64,000 nucleotides of DNA, taken from NCBI GenBank assembly GCA_964595955.1, contig CAZQSF010000004.1, forward strand, positions 1 through 64,000, in the 5' to 3' direction. Positions 37,173 through 45,049 of the stretch are shown here, one piece after another. Under the pieces are notes generated by a model. The model did not search any database. It was given only the letters and a program-made list of their open reading frames with translations, and was not told the origin of the DNA. This DNA is from JAJDFU01 sp964595955. GTDB taxonomy: Bacteria; Bacteroidota; Bacteroidia; Chitinophagales; Saprospiraceae. The first letter of the stretch is position 1. The number at the start of each line of letters is the position of its first letter. The position numbers and the translations under genes were made by a program.

Positions 37173-37533
37173 AGCATTGGGTGCTTTGTAGGAAAAAATC
37201 TGTCTTCTGTGGGTTTTTTGGAACCAAAGCGCACTACAGAGGGTGCAAAAGGCGTATTCCGCCTGTGCCAATGGGGGATGAGCCGGTCAAATGACGGCTC
37301 CTTTCAGCTTGCTTCTTTGGATATGCCGCTTAAACTAAAGGTGGGTTTTTTTTCTCCCTTTGTTTTCCACACCTCTAGAAATTGTAAAAGTATCAAATCC
37401 GGGGCCCATCCAAAAACAAATTCTGAAATAATTGCCGCCGGAGAAATCCTTTTTGGGCAAACTGCCACTTACAAGACAGAATCAAATATGCAAGGTCCGG
37501 CCATGTAACAGCAAATTTGGGAATTGCGTTCAG
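37173..37533. other. 361-base gap upstream of the giant gene
   Basis: No credible gene. It should hold the promoter of the giant surface gene, but no clear TAnnTTTG on the minus strand was found. It is notably richer in A and T between about 37330 and 37500. Confidence 0.5.
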
Positions 37534-38649
37534 TCAGTCCCATCCGAGAGCCTGGCGCATGCGTTTGTGCAAGTCGGTGTTTTCGTAAATGCCGTGGAAG
37601 AGTTCTGCCCGGGGCCCATACGCAAAAACCGGGATGAGCGTAGCGGTGTGGTCGGTGGTGGTGAAGGCCGTGATCAGGGAGTCCGGGCTAGATCCCGGAT
37701 TGATAGCATAGCCTCCGGTTTCGTGATCGGCCGTAACCAGGACCAAGGTTTCTCCTTGTTTCCGGGCAAAGTCCAGGGCGGCTGCTACGGCCCGGTCGAA
37801 ATCCAGGGTTTCCGAAACGATGTAATCCGATGCATTGGCATGGCCCCCCCAGTCGATCTGTGATCCTTCCACCATGAGGAAGAATCCTTTGTCGCTACGC
37901 GCCTGGAGATAGGTGGTTGCCATCCGGGTAGATTCGGGCAGATAAGTGCGTCCCTGTGAATAGGGTAGGGGCTGATCCCGGGCTGTGAAATAGGCGAAGT
38001 TGGCAGATGTGTCCAGTGTGATATCCGCCAGGGCTTGCTCCAGAAAAGTGTGGACGTGGTAGCCCTTCTCCTTCAGTTCTTCCAACAGGTTTCGCTCATC
38101 CCTTACTCGTTCGGCGAAGTAGCGCAGCCCGCCCCCAAGTACGAAATCGACCTCGGTTTCAAGGAAAAAGGCGGCGATGTCTTCCATCTGTTTCCGGCTT
38201 TTCACATGCGCAATAAAAGCGGCAGGGGTAGCATGAGTGATGCTGGAAGTGGCAATGAGGCCGGACGCCAAGCCCCGTTCTTCCGCTTCTTCCAAGAGGG
38301 TGGTGACCGGGAGGGTATCGCGACCTACCCCAATGGCACCATTGTAGGTCTTGACGCCGCAGCTGAAAGCCGTGGCACCGGCTGCCGAATCGGTGATCAG
38401 GTCGTTGGACGCGTAGGGCTTATGCAGGCCGGTCACGGGGAACCGGCTGAGGGCCAGGGGTTCGGCTGTGCTGTACATCGCTGCGGTGATCTGCGCCAGG
38501 CCCATGCCGTCGCCAATGAGCAGGATCAGGTTGCGGGCGGGCGGACCCAGGTCCTCAGACGGGCTAACGGGGATTTGCCGGCCGGATTGGCACCCGATGC
38601 AGAGCAACATCAGCAATAGCCCGAGGCGAAAATGAAGTGGGAACCCCAT
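37534..38649 (-). CDS. Alkaline phosphatase, lipoprotein
   Basis: This is a 371-residue phosphomonoesterase of the alkaline phosphatase family. An N-terminal lipobox LLCIGC (Cys20) predicts lipid anchoring. The metal and catalytic features are ILLIGDGMG (Asp47), TDSAAGATAFSCG with nucleophile Ser88, GSQIDWGGHANAS, VTADHETGGY and the late TTDHTATLIPVFAYGP. It would release phosphate from organic esters at the outer face. The start at 38649 was preferred over an upstream in-frame codon at 38715. Its gene follows dprA by 11 bases, an operon partner with no obvious logic. Confidence 0.9.
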   Translation of the reverse strand: MGFPLHFRLGLLLMLLCIGCQSGRQIPVSPSEDLGPPARNLILLIGDGMGLAQITAAMYSTAEPLALSRFPVTGLHKPYASNDLITDSAAGATAFSCGVKTYNGAIGVGRDTLPVTTLLEEAEERGLASGLIATSSITHATPAAFIAHVKSRKQMEDIAAFFLETEVDFVLGGGLRYFAERVRDERNLLEELKEKGYHVHTFLEQALADITLDTSANFAYFTARDQPLPYSQGRTYLPESTRMATTYLQARSDKGFFLMVEGSQIDWGGHANASDYIVSETLDFDRAVAAALDFARKQGETLVLVTADHETGGYAINPGSSPDSLITAFTTTDHTATLIPVFAYGPRAELFHGIYENTDLHKRMRQALGWD

Positions 38650-38660
38650 AGCGGTGAAAC

Positions 38661-39761
38661 CTATTTGTTGAGCAGGTATCGGTTGCCAGGCAAGGCGCGC
38701 ACTACTCCCTTGCACTCAAGCTCGAGAAGCAGGGTAGCTAAGGCGCTGTTTGTCATTTTTGAAGCGGCCCGGAGCTGATCGATACCCAACGGCTTTTCCT
38801 CGGCGAGCAAAGCTACAATTTTTTTCTCGCCGTCATTCAGGGCGGGAAACAGCTGACGCTGAACGGTGGAAGGCGGCTTGTCGTCCCAGCGCAGGGCTTT
38901 GGCAATGTCGTCCGAGCCTTCGATCAGGGCCGCTTTGTGGTGTTTGATGAGCATGTGGCAACCTTGGCTGCGGTTGTCGTAAACCCGCCCCGGGAGCGCG
39001 AAAACGTCCCGGTGGTAGCGGTTGGCAAATTCGGCGGTGATCAGCGAACCGCCCCGGGTACCCGATTCCACCACGACCACGGCATCGGCCAGGCCGGCAA
39101 TTATGCGATTGCGCATCGGAAAGTGATCCTTTTCGGGCAAGGTGTCGAACGGGTGCTCACTGAGAAGGCCTCCTTGCCGGCACATTCGATCGGCCAGTTG
39201 ACGGTGTGCCTGAGGGTAGATGTGTCGCAAGCCGTTGGCCATGATCCCTATCGTCGGAATCCCAAGCTGGCAAGCGGTGCGATGTGCCGTGGCATCTATG
39301 CCGTAGGCCAGTCCGCTAACGATCAGAGGGCGGTATGGCGCGAGGCCTTCCACGAGGCGCTCGCATTGTTGCTGGCCGTAAGCGGAAGGCTGGCGGGTAC
39401 CCACGATGGCAACTGATTTTTCCGGATTTAAATCCAGCTCGCCTCGAAAGAACAAAAGGATGGGGCTGTCGTCGAAGGTTTTTAAGCGAGCGGGATAATT
39501 TTCATCCAGATAGAAGGTCATTTGTACCTCGGCACGGATGAGCTTTTGGTATTCCGCCTCCGCCTGCTCTAAAATGCCCTTTCCGCGCTGAATGGTGCTC
39601 GCTATGGTCGGACCGATTCCAGGAATCCGCTGTAAAGACCTGCCGGAGGTGCGAAATATCGCCTCCGGCCCCCCGCAATAACTCACCAGCTGGCGCGCCA
39701 GCACCGGGCCCACGCCGGGCAGCAGCAATAGGGCCAACTGATAAATCCGGTTCCTTTCCAT
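38661..39761 (-). CDS. dprA: DNA-processing protein DprA (Smf)
   Basis: This is a 366-residue protein that loads RecA on incoming single-stranded DNA in natural transformation. Order: an N-terminal helix-hairpin-helix (YQLALLLLPGVGPVLAR, IPGIGPTIAST), the Rossmann-like DNA_processg_A domain (SVAIVGTRQPSAYG, IVSGLAYGIDATAHRTA, GIMANGLRHIYP, SEHPFDTLPEKDHFPMRNRI, VVESGTRGGSLITAEFA), and the C-terminal winged helix (DGEKKIVALLAEEKPLGI). A GTG at 39767 would add two residues; the ATG at 39761 was used. Competence partners are not in the window. Confidence 0.95.
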   Translation of the reverse strand: MERNRIYQLALLLLPGVGPVLARQLVSYCGGPEAIFRTSGRSLQRIPGIGPTIASTIQRGKGILEQAEAEYQKLIRAEVQMTFYLDENYPARLKTFDDSPILLFFRGELDLNPEKSVAIVGTRQPSAYGQQQCERLVEGLAPYRPLIVSGLAYGIDATAHRTACQLGIPTIGIMANGLRHIYPQAHRQLADRMCRQGGLLSEHPFDTLPEKDHFPMRNRIIAGLADAVVVVESGTRGGSLITAEFANRYHRDVFALPGRVYDNRSQGCHMLIKHHKAALIEGSDDIAKALRWDDKPPSTVQRQLFPALNDGEKKIVALLAEEKPLGIDQLRAASKMTNSALATLLLELECKGVVRALPGNRYLLNK

Positions 39762-39872
39762 AGCCACAATTCCAGATGATCGAAGCCGATAAACCCCAAA
39801 ATTGCCTTACTTTGTCATAAGGCTGCGTCTTGAAAGGGGCATCCAAAAAATACAAAATGCCACGCCAATACT

Positions 39873-40409
39873 ATGAGTGAGAAAAGGCAAATTATCCTGT
39901 TTCGCGTCCAACTCGTGCTCATTCTCGCCTTCTTTGTAGGGTTTCTCATCTGGGCCAATACCCGTTGCGATCGCATGCGCGAGCAGTACCGGGACAAATG
40001 GGAAGAGCGCCAGGCCGTCTTGGAAACTGCAAAGCAGGATTCCATAGCTAAGGCCCGACAGGCCGATTCGTTGGCCAAAGCGCTCAACGACGCTCCTCCG
40101 CCGGCCCCGGAAGGCCCGGGTACGACCGTCTTGTCCCCCCGGCAACGATACACCCCTTTGTATGCGACGATCGATGGTCTTAACCTCCGAGCCGAACCCA
40201 ACCTGGACGGAAAAATCCTCACCCGCTTAAAATTGTACGAGGAGGTGGAGTTTCTCAATGAGGTCACCGACAGCACCACCCAGGTCAGCCTCGGCAAAAT
40301 TGAAACGGATGCTCCCTGGATCAAGGTCCGGTCCCGCAAGGGGCACGTAGGCTGGGTATACGGCGCCGGCGTTCACTACTACAAGAGAAAGCAGGAAGGC
40401 GCCATGTAA
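39873..40409 (+). CDS. Membrane-anchored SH3b-domain protein
   Basis: This is a 178-residue protein with one N-terminal transmembrane helix (VQLVLILAFFVGFLIWANT), a charged stalk (CDRMREQYRDKWEERQAVLE, then Lys/Ala-rich helix), a proline linker (APPPAPEGPG-like), and a bacterial SH3 domain (about residues 95-175: YATIDGLNLRAEPNLDGKIL, GKIETDAPWIKVRSRKGHVG, WVYGAGVHYYK). SH3b domains usually bind cell-wall peptides. Its stop abuts, without gap, the convergent glucosaminidase-like gene. Role uncertain. Confidence 0.78.
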   Translation: MSEKRQIILFRVQLVLILAFFVGFLIWANTRCDRMREQYRDKWEERQAVLETAKQDSIAKARQADSLAKALNDAPPPAPEGPGTTVLSPRQRYTPLYATIDGLNLRAEPNLDGKILTRLKLYEEVEFLNEVTDSTTQVSLGKIETDAPWIKVRSRKGHVGWVYGAGVHYYKRKQEGAM

Positions 40410-41111
40410 TCAGTAGTCTTCCAGCCGGAAGGTCCGGATCGCAGCCTGCAACTGCAGCTCGTAATCGGGAATTTGCCGGAAATCCCTTTCGCTCAGGGCC
40501 TCAATCCACTTTCCTATGGATTTGCCTTTGAGCTTTCTGAGATCGGCCCGGCTACCTGTCGTCAGATACAGGCTGTGGTCGCGAAAGCTGGTCCATGCAT
40601 TGGGATAGGCCCGCAGGCAGCTTCCGTCAAAACTAGACCTCGGGCCCTTCCAGTCCGAAGTGCATGGCAGCGCAAAATAATTGTTCGCCTCCTCGGCGAT
40701 GATGGATTTTCCCGCTTTGCTGATCAATAGCGCATGCCCCAGGATAATCGCGGCAGGTAGGCCAAACTTTTTTTCTTCCGCCTTTGCTACGTCCGCAAAT
40801 CGATCCAGAAAGCTGCGAACGGTGCCGGGTTCAAGCGCTTCCACCGACTGAAGCAAAACCAACTCGGGTTCCGAAGGGGCCGAGCTCAGGCCCAGCTTTT
40901 GCCCGTTCTCCGGCGGTACAGACCATTCGGTGAAGGACTCTTCAGGACCCTGTTCCACAGGCTGTGGCGATTCCGGTTGAGCCGGGCTGTTGAGCTGAAG
41001 GTGGAAACTGAGATCCTTTTTCAATAAAACAAACAATAGGAGTCCGATCCACACCAAGTGAAACCAATGCTTCCGTAAGTAGGTATAGAGACGTTGAGCG
41101 TTCGCGATCAT
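40410..41111 (-). CDS. Glucosaminidase-domain (autolysin-like) membrane protein
   Basis: This is a 233-residue protein with an N-terminal transmembrane helix (HWFHLVWIGLLLFVLLKK), a Pro/Glu/Ser linker (about residues 40-90), and a glucosaminidase (PF01832-like) domain: FADVAKAEEKKFGLPAAIIL, GHALLISKAGKSIIAEEANN, with YFALPC, AYPNAWTSFRDHSLYLT. The catalytic Glu of LPAAIILGHALLISKAGKS is not clearly placed, so activity is uncertain. It should trim peptidoglycan. Its promoter is at 41143-41173. Confidence 0.8.
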   Translation of the reverse strand: MIANAQRLYTYLRKHWFHLVWIGLLLFVLLKKDLSFHLQLNSPAQPESPQPVEQGPEESFTEWSVPPENGQKLGLSSAPSEPELVLLQSVEALEPGTVRSFLDRFADVAKAEEKKFGLPAAIILGHALLISKAGKSIIAEEANNYFALPCTSDWKGPRSSFDGSCLRAYPNAWTSFRDHSLYLTTGSRADLRKLKGKSIGKWIEALSERDFRQIPDYELQLQAAIRTFRLEDY

Positions 41112-41142
41112 GTATCCTAAGTTTAGGCCGTTAGAATACGAT

Positions 41143-41173
41143 CAAATTTAAAACAAAATGTTTTAAAATGCAA
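41143..41173 (-). promoter_or_regulatory. Promoter of the glucosaminidase gene with inner palindrome
   Basis: On the minus strand TTG (41173-41171), 20 bases, then TAAATTTG (41150-41143) fit the consensus; transcript start near 41137 leaves a short leader to the ATG at 41111. Between the boxes lies TTTAAAACA-AAA-TGTTTTAAA (41147-41167), a perfect 9+9 inverted repeat overlapping the -7 element, a candidate operator. Confidence 0.6.
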
Positions 41174-41220
41174 GCCGGGTTTAATGGTCGAGCTCAACGA
41201 CCGGGTAAAGGCTGCCGACA

Positions 41221-42381
41221 CTAAAGGTTTTGGAAGGCGACCTCGAGGTCCTCGATGAGGTCGTCGGCATCCTCTATGCCGACGCTGAGCCTGATCAGGG
41301 AGTCGGTCAGGCCCACCTTCTCCCGTTCTTTTTTGGGGATAGAGGCATGGGTCATGGTCGCCGGGTGGCCGATGAGCGATTCCACACCGCCCAGCGATTC
41401 GGCCAAGGTGAAAAGCTTGGTATTGCTCAGGACCTTCTGGGCATCTTTGAGCGTGTTTTCATAGAGGTCGAAGGAGACCATGGCACCGAAATCGCGCATT
41501 TGGGTCTTGGCAATTTTGTGATTGGGGTGCTCTTTGAACCCGGGATAGTAAACGTTTTTCACCTTGGGGTGGGCTTGCAGGTATTTGGCAATTTTCTTGG
41601 CATTTTTACAGGCCCGTTCCACGCGCACATGCAGGGTTTTTATTCCGCGCAGCACCAGGAAACAATCTTGGGGGCCCGGCACCGCACCCACTGCGTTCTG
41701 AAGGAAATACAGGCGTTCAGCCAGCTCGTCGCTGCGGCTTACGACCGCACCCAACACCACATCGCTGTGTCCGCCGAGGTATTTTGTGGCTGAGTGAAGT
41801 ACCAGGTCGGCTCCCAAATCGATGGGGTTTTGCAGGTAGGGGGAGGCAAAGGTGTTGTCCACGCAGGTGAGCACGCCCTTGTCGCGGGCGATCTGGCAAA
41901 TGGCCTGGATATCCACCAGGTTGAGCATGGGATTGGTGGGGGTTTCGATCCAGATCAGTCGGGTCTTTTTGGACAGGGCCTTTTCAACCTGACCGGGATC
42001 CTCCATATCCAGAAAGCGGCTTTCGATGCCGTAGCGCCGATGCACCTGCACCATTTGCCGGTAGGTACCGCCGTAGAGGTCGTTGGTGGACAAAATTTCG
42101 TCGCCGGGCTCCAGCAAACGCACGATGGCATCCAGAGCGGCCAGTCCGCTACTGAAACAAACGGCGGCCCGGCCATTCTCCAGGGCGGCCAGGTTGCTCT
42201 CCAAAACCGAACGGGTGGGGTTTTGGGTCCGGGCATATTCGTACCCTTTGTGTACGCCGGGTGCCTCCTGAGCGTAGGTGCTCGTTTGGTAGATAGGGGT
42301 CATCACTGCGCCGGTAGCGGGATCGGGATGCACACCGGCGTGGATGACTTTTGTTCCGAATTTCATGTTGTCTGGTTTCAT
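41221..42381 (-). CDS. Cystathionine gamma-synthase/lyase-family PLP enzyme
   Basis: This is a 386-residue Cys/Met-metabolism PLP enzyme. The PLP lysine is Lys200 in LHSATKYLGGHSDV; other blocks are TPIYQTSTYAQEAPG, YARTQNPTRSVLES, CFSSGLAALDAI, DLYGGTYR, and SLGGVESLIGHPATMTHAS. It could be cystathionine gamma-synthase, gamma-lyase or O-acetyl-homoserine sulfhydrylase; the sequence alone does not decide. The first ATG (42381) overlaps the transketolase-C stop as ATGA, and the second Met (42366) is an alternative. This coupling to transketolase is unusual. Confidence 0.9.
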   Translation of the reverse strand: MKPDNMKFGTKVIHAGVHPDPATGAVMTPIYQTSTYAQEAPGVHKGYEYARTQNPTRSVLESNLAALENGRAAVCFSSGLAALDAIVRLLEPGDEILSTNDLYGGTYRQMVQVHRRYGIESRFLDMEDPGQVEKALSKKTRLIWIETPTNPMLNLVDIQAICQIARDKGVLTCVDNTFASPYLQNPIDLGADLVLHSATKYLGGHSDVVLGAVVSRSDELAERLYFLQNAVGAVPGPQDCFLVLRGIKTLHVRVERACKNAKKIAKYLQAHPKVKNVYYPGFKEHPNHKIAKTQMRDFGAMVSFDLYENTLKDAQKVLSNTKLFTLAESLGGVESLIGHPATMTHASIPKKEREKVGLTDSLIRLSVGIEDADDLIEDLEVAFQNL

Positions 42382-43355
42382 GGTGTGGGTTGGGAAGCCT
42401 TTTTTCGATGAAGGACTGCCTTAACGGCCTGTATGACGTCGCTCACGCCCAGGCCGTATTTATCAAGCAGTTGCAGCGGTTTCCCACTTTCTCCGAATCG
42501 ATCGTTGACGGCGACAAATTCCTGAGGTGTGGGCTGACGGCGGGCCAGGAGCTGGGCCACCGAATCGCCCAGGCCGCCGTTCCGCTGATGCTCTTCAGCC
42601 GTAACAACCGCCCCTGTCTTGAGGCTCGATTCCAGGATGGCTTCTTCATCCAGAGGCTTAATGGTGTGGATATTCAGGAGTTCGACATGGATCCCTTCGT
42701 CCGCAAGGGCTCTGGCAGCTTCAACGGATTGCCACACCATATGGCCGGTGGCCAGCAAGCTGACGTCCGTACCTTCGTTGAGCAGAATGGCTTTGCCGAT
42801 CTCAAAGGGAGCATCGGCGGGCATAAAAACAGGCCATCCGGGGCGGCCAAATCGCAAGTATACCGGTCCGTAATGGTCGGCGATAGCCAAAGTGGCAGCC
42901 CGGGTCTGATTGTAATCGCAAGGGTTGATGACCGTGAATCCGGGCAGCATTTTTACCATACCCATGTCCTCCAGGATTTGGTGGGTAGCACCGTCCTCGC
43001 CCAGGGTAAGGCCGGCATGAGAGGCGCATACCTTTACATTTTTATGCGAATAGGCAATGGATTGCCGGAGTTGGTCGTATACCCGCCCGGTAGAGAAATT
43101 GGCAAAGGTACCGGTGTACGGGATCTTGCCGCCCGTGGCCAGGCCGGCTGCTACGCCCATCATATTGGCCTCCGATATGCCTGCCTGGAAAAAGCGCTCG
43201 GGAAAAGCCTCGGCAAATTGGTTCATCTTCAGCGATCCCGTGAGGTCGGCGCAGAGTGCAACGACCTCCGGATTTTGATGACCGAGTTCGAGCAGTCCGG
43301 CTCCAAACCCGTCGCGGGTCGCTTTCTTTTCGGTGGCTTGCAAAGGTTCGAGCAT
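42378..43355 (-). CDS. Transketolase, C-terminal (pyrimidine-binding) subunit
   Basis: This is a 325-residue protein matching the pyrimidine-binding and C-terminal domains of transketolase in split form. Family blocks are RDGFGAGLLELG, FFQAGISEANMMGVAAGLA, GTFANFSTGRVYDQLRQSIA, HAGLTLGEDGATHQ and the C-terminal VVTAEEHQRNGGLGDSV. The catalytic Glu of the thiamine cofactor pair is the E of GISEANM. It forms the active enzyme with the N-terminal subunit, 13 bases upstream, and moves two-carbon units in the pentose phosphate pathway. Its stop overlaps the PLP enzyme start. Confidence 0.94.
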   Translation of the reverse strand: MLEPLQATEKKATRDGFGAGLLELGHQNPEVVALCADLTGSLKMNQFAEAFPERFFQAGISEANMMGVAAGLATGGKIPYTGTFANFSTGRVYDQLRQSIAYSHKNVKVCASHAGLTLGEDGATHQILEDMGMVKMLPGFTVINPCDYNQTRAATLAIADHYGPVYLRFGRPGWPVFMPADAPFEIGKAILLNEGTDVSLLATGHMVWQSVEAARALADEGIHVELLNIHTIKPLDEEAILESSLKTGAVVTAEEHQRNGGLGDSVAQLLARRQPTPQEFVAVNDRFGESGKPLQLLDKYGLGVSDVIQAVKAVLHRKKASQPTP

Positions 43356-43368
43356 GCGAATTGGATTT

Positions 43369-44259
43369 TTAGGCGCCTGCGGCTCCTTCGGATTTTGGAA
43401 GTGGAAAGTCGCCCAGGGTTTCGGGAAGTTGGGCCAGGGCGCGGTCTTTTTGTTCCTCGTTGGGAGGCACGCCGTGCCACTTGTGCGAGCCTTCCATGAA
43501 GTCCACTCCCGAGCCCATTTCCGTCTTCATGAGCACGACGACCGGCTTGCCTTTTCCCAGGTGAGACTGAGCTTCGCGCAAGCTTGACAACAGCTTTTCC
43601 ATATCGTTGCCCTGGGCTTCCAGCACGGTCCAGCCAAAGGCTGCCCACTTGGCGGGCAGGTCGCCCAGCGAAATGACCTCCCGGGTGGGCCCGTCGATCT
43701 GTTGCCCGTTCCAATCCACAGTGACCAGCAGGTTGTCTACCCCGTGGTGGGCTGCAAATAGCGCGGCCTCCCAGATCTGCCCCTCCTGCAATTCGCCGTC
43801 GCCGGTAAGAGCATACACCGTTTTGGGGTCGCCATTGAGCCGTTTGGATAGGGCTAAACCTATGGCGACCGACAGGCCTTGCCCCAGGGATCCGGTGGCT
43901 ACCCGAACGCCGGGCAGCCCTTCGTGCGTGGCCGGGTGCCCCTGCAAGCGGGAGTTTATTTTGCGAAAGCTGGCCAACTCTTCGATCGGAAAGTAACCTG
44001 AGCGAGCCAACACACTGTACCAGCCCGGAGAAATATGGCCGTTGGAAAGAATAAAAACATCCTCTTTTATACCGGCCATCTGAAAAGCCGGATCGTGGTC
44101 CATGAGTTCAAAATAGAGGGCGGTGAAAAAATCAGCGCATCCGAGCGATCCACCGGGGTGACCGCTTTGGGCGAGGAAGGTTTGCCAGATAATGTCGCGC
44201 CGGACCTGGCTGGCGATGGTTTGCAGTTCCTCGAGTTTAGCCATGGGCAAAGATTTCAT
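43369..44259 (-). CDS. Transketolase, N-terminal (ThDP-binding) subunit
   Basis: This is a 296-residue ThDP-binding half of a split transketolase. Blocks: SGHPGGSLGCADFFTALYF, DVFILSNGHISPGWYSVLA, TGSLGQGLSVAIGLALS, LTGDGELQEGQIWEAA with the GDG...N-type metal motif (followed by VDWNGQQIDGP). The start could also be the ATG at 44244; the TTG-started extension to 44277 is rejected. The gene lies 25 bases past the HU terminator hairpin, so it likely has its own promoter or reads through. It forms one unit with the C-subunit. Confidence 0.94.
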   Translation of the reverse strand: MKSLPMAKLEELQTIASQVRRDIIWQTFLAQSGHPGGSLGCADFFTALYFELMDHDPAFQMAGIKEDVFILSNGHISPGWYSVLARSGYFPIEELASFRKINSRLQGHPATHEGLPGVRVATGSLGQGLSVAIGLALSKRLNGDPKTVYALTGDGELQEGQIWEAALFAAHHGVDNLLVTVDWNGQQIDGPTREVISLGDLPAKWAAFGWTVLEAQGNDMEKLLSSLREAQSHLGKGKPVVVLMKTEMGSGVDFMEGSHKWHGVPPNEEQKDRALAQLPETLGDFPLPKSEGAAGA

Positions 44260-44298
44260 GCGAACAGAAAGACTCAAAACGAGGGTAAAACTAAAGGA

Positions 44299-44334
44299 AA
44301 AAGGGCAACTCCGAAGATCGAGAGTTGCCCTTTT
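44299..44334 (-). terminator. Intrinsic terminator after HU
   Basis: AAAAGGGCAACTC (44299-44311) pairs with GAGTTGCCCTTTT (44322-44334), loop of 10. Minus-strand reading ends in a T-run, 26 bases past the HU stop, so it ends the HU transcript. Confidence 0.85.
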
Positions 44335-44360
44335 AAAACTTTATTCTGGGAATGAATGCC

Positions 44361-44633
44361 TTAGTTTACCGAGTCCGCCAGTTCTTTGCCAGGCTTGAAC
44401 TTGACCACTTTTTTGGCGGGGATAGTAATGGTTTGACCGGTTTGAGGGTTGCGACCCTGACGAGCGTCGCGCTTGGAAACGGAGAAAGTGCCAAAACCGA
44501 TCAGCGTCACCTTGTCGCCCTTTTTAAGGGTGTCCGCCACGCTGTCCAAAACGGCATTCAGCGCATCGGTTGCCTGGCTTTTGGTCAAATCGGCATGTTC
44601 GGCAATCTTGTTAATAAGGTCTCCTTTATTCAT
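44361..44633 (-). CDS. hup: HU-family DNA-binding protein
   Basis: This is a 90-residue nucleoid protein of exact HU length. Features: MNKGDLINKIAEHADLTKSQ, helices around DALNAVLDSVADTLKKG, the beta saddle DKVTLIGFGTFSVSKRDARQ, and the DNA-binding arm RNPQTGQTITIPAKKVVKFK. The PG of the arm-tip NPQTGQ is conserved. A Bacteroidota promoter lies upstream (44663-44693) and a terminator downstream. The longer frame upstream is not coding. Confidence 0.97.
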   Translation of the reverse strand: MNKGDLINKIAEHADLTKSQATDALNAVLDSVADTLKKGDKVTLIGFGTFSVSKRDARQGRNPQTGQTITIPAKKVVKFKPGKELADSVN

Positions 44634-44662
44634 TGGATAAGGGTTTAATGAATTAATGCACT

Positions 44663-44693
44663 CAAAAATATGCTGTTGACACCGCATAACCAA
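44663..44693 (-). promoter_or_regulatory. Promoter of the HU gene
   Basis: TTG (44693-44691), 20 bases, then TATTTTTG (44670-44663) on the minus strand is a full consensus match. The transcript would start near 44657, about 24 bases before the ATG at 44633. Confidence 0.7.
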
Positions 44694-44811
44694 GGACTAG
44701 GCAGGCAAAAGCGCTTGAAAAGCCCATAAATCGCGAGGTGTAGGCCAGATTATACCGAACTTTGCATCTCTTTCGTTCATTAGATACTCGTACATGCCAA
44801 GTTGCCGAATT

Positions 44812-45003
44812 ATGAACCGCATCTTCTTTGCCTTTTGCCTGGGACTTTTTCTTCTCACCTCTGTTGGCTCTTCCTCCTGCAGCCGAAAATCCGGCTGTCC
44901 GGCCTACGAAAGCCTGCACGCCAAGAAAAATCGCAAGGGAGAGCTCAAGACGAAAAAGGGTAAATCCGAATTGTTCTCGAAAAAGGCCCGGAAAAAAATG
45001 TAA
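44812..45003 (+). CDS. Small basic lipoprotein (63 residues)
   Basis: This is a 63-residue protein with a signal peptide (MNRIFFAFCLGLFLLTSVGS) and a lipobox-like SSSC, so an acylated N-terminus is plausible. The mature part contains SRKSGCPAYES, then Lys-rich KKNRKGELKTKKGKSELFSK. The SGCPAYE segment recurs in tiny Bacteroidota lipoproteins of unknown role, by recollection. The start at 44812 fits the signal. It is too short for confident homology, but codon and signal pattern support it. Confidence 0.6.
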   Translation: MNRIFFAFCLGLFLLTSVGSSSCSRKSGCPAYESLHAKKNRKGELKTKKGKSELFSKKARKKM

Positions 45004-45049
45004 AGCCGCTTGAAAAATAAAACGTCGCAAGCCGTATTACTTCCTCGTT

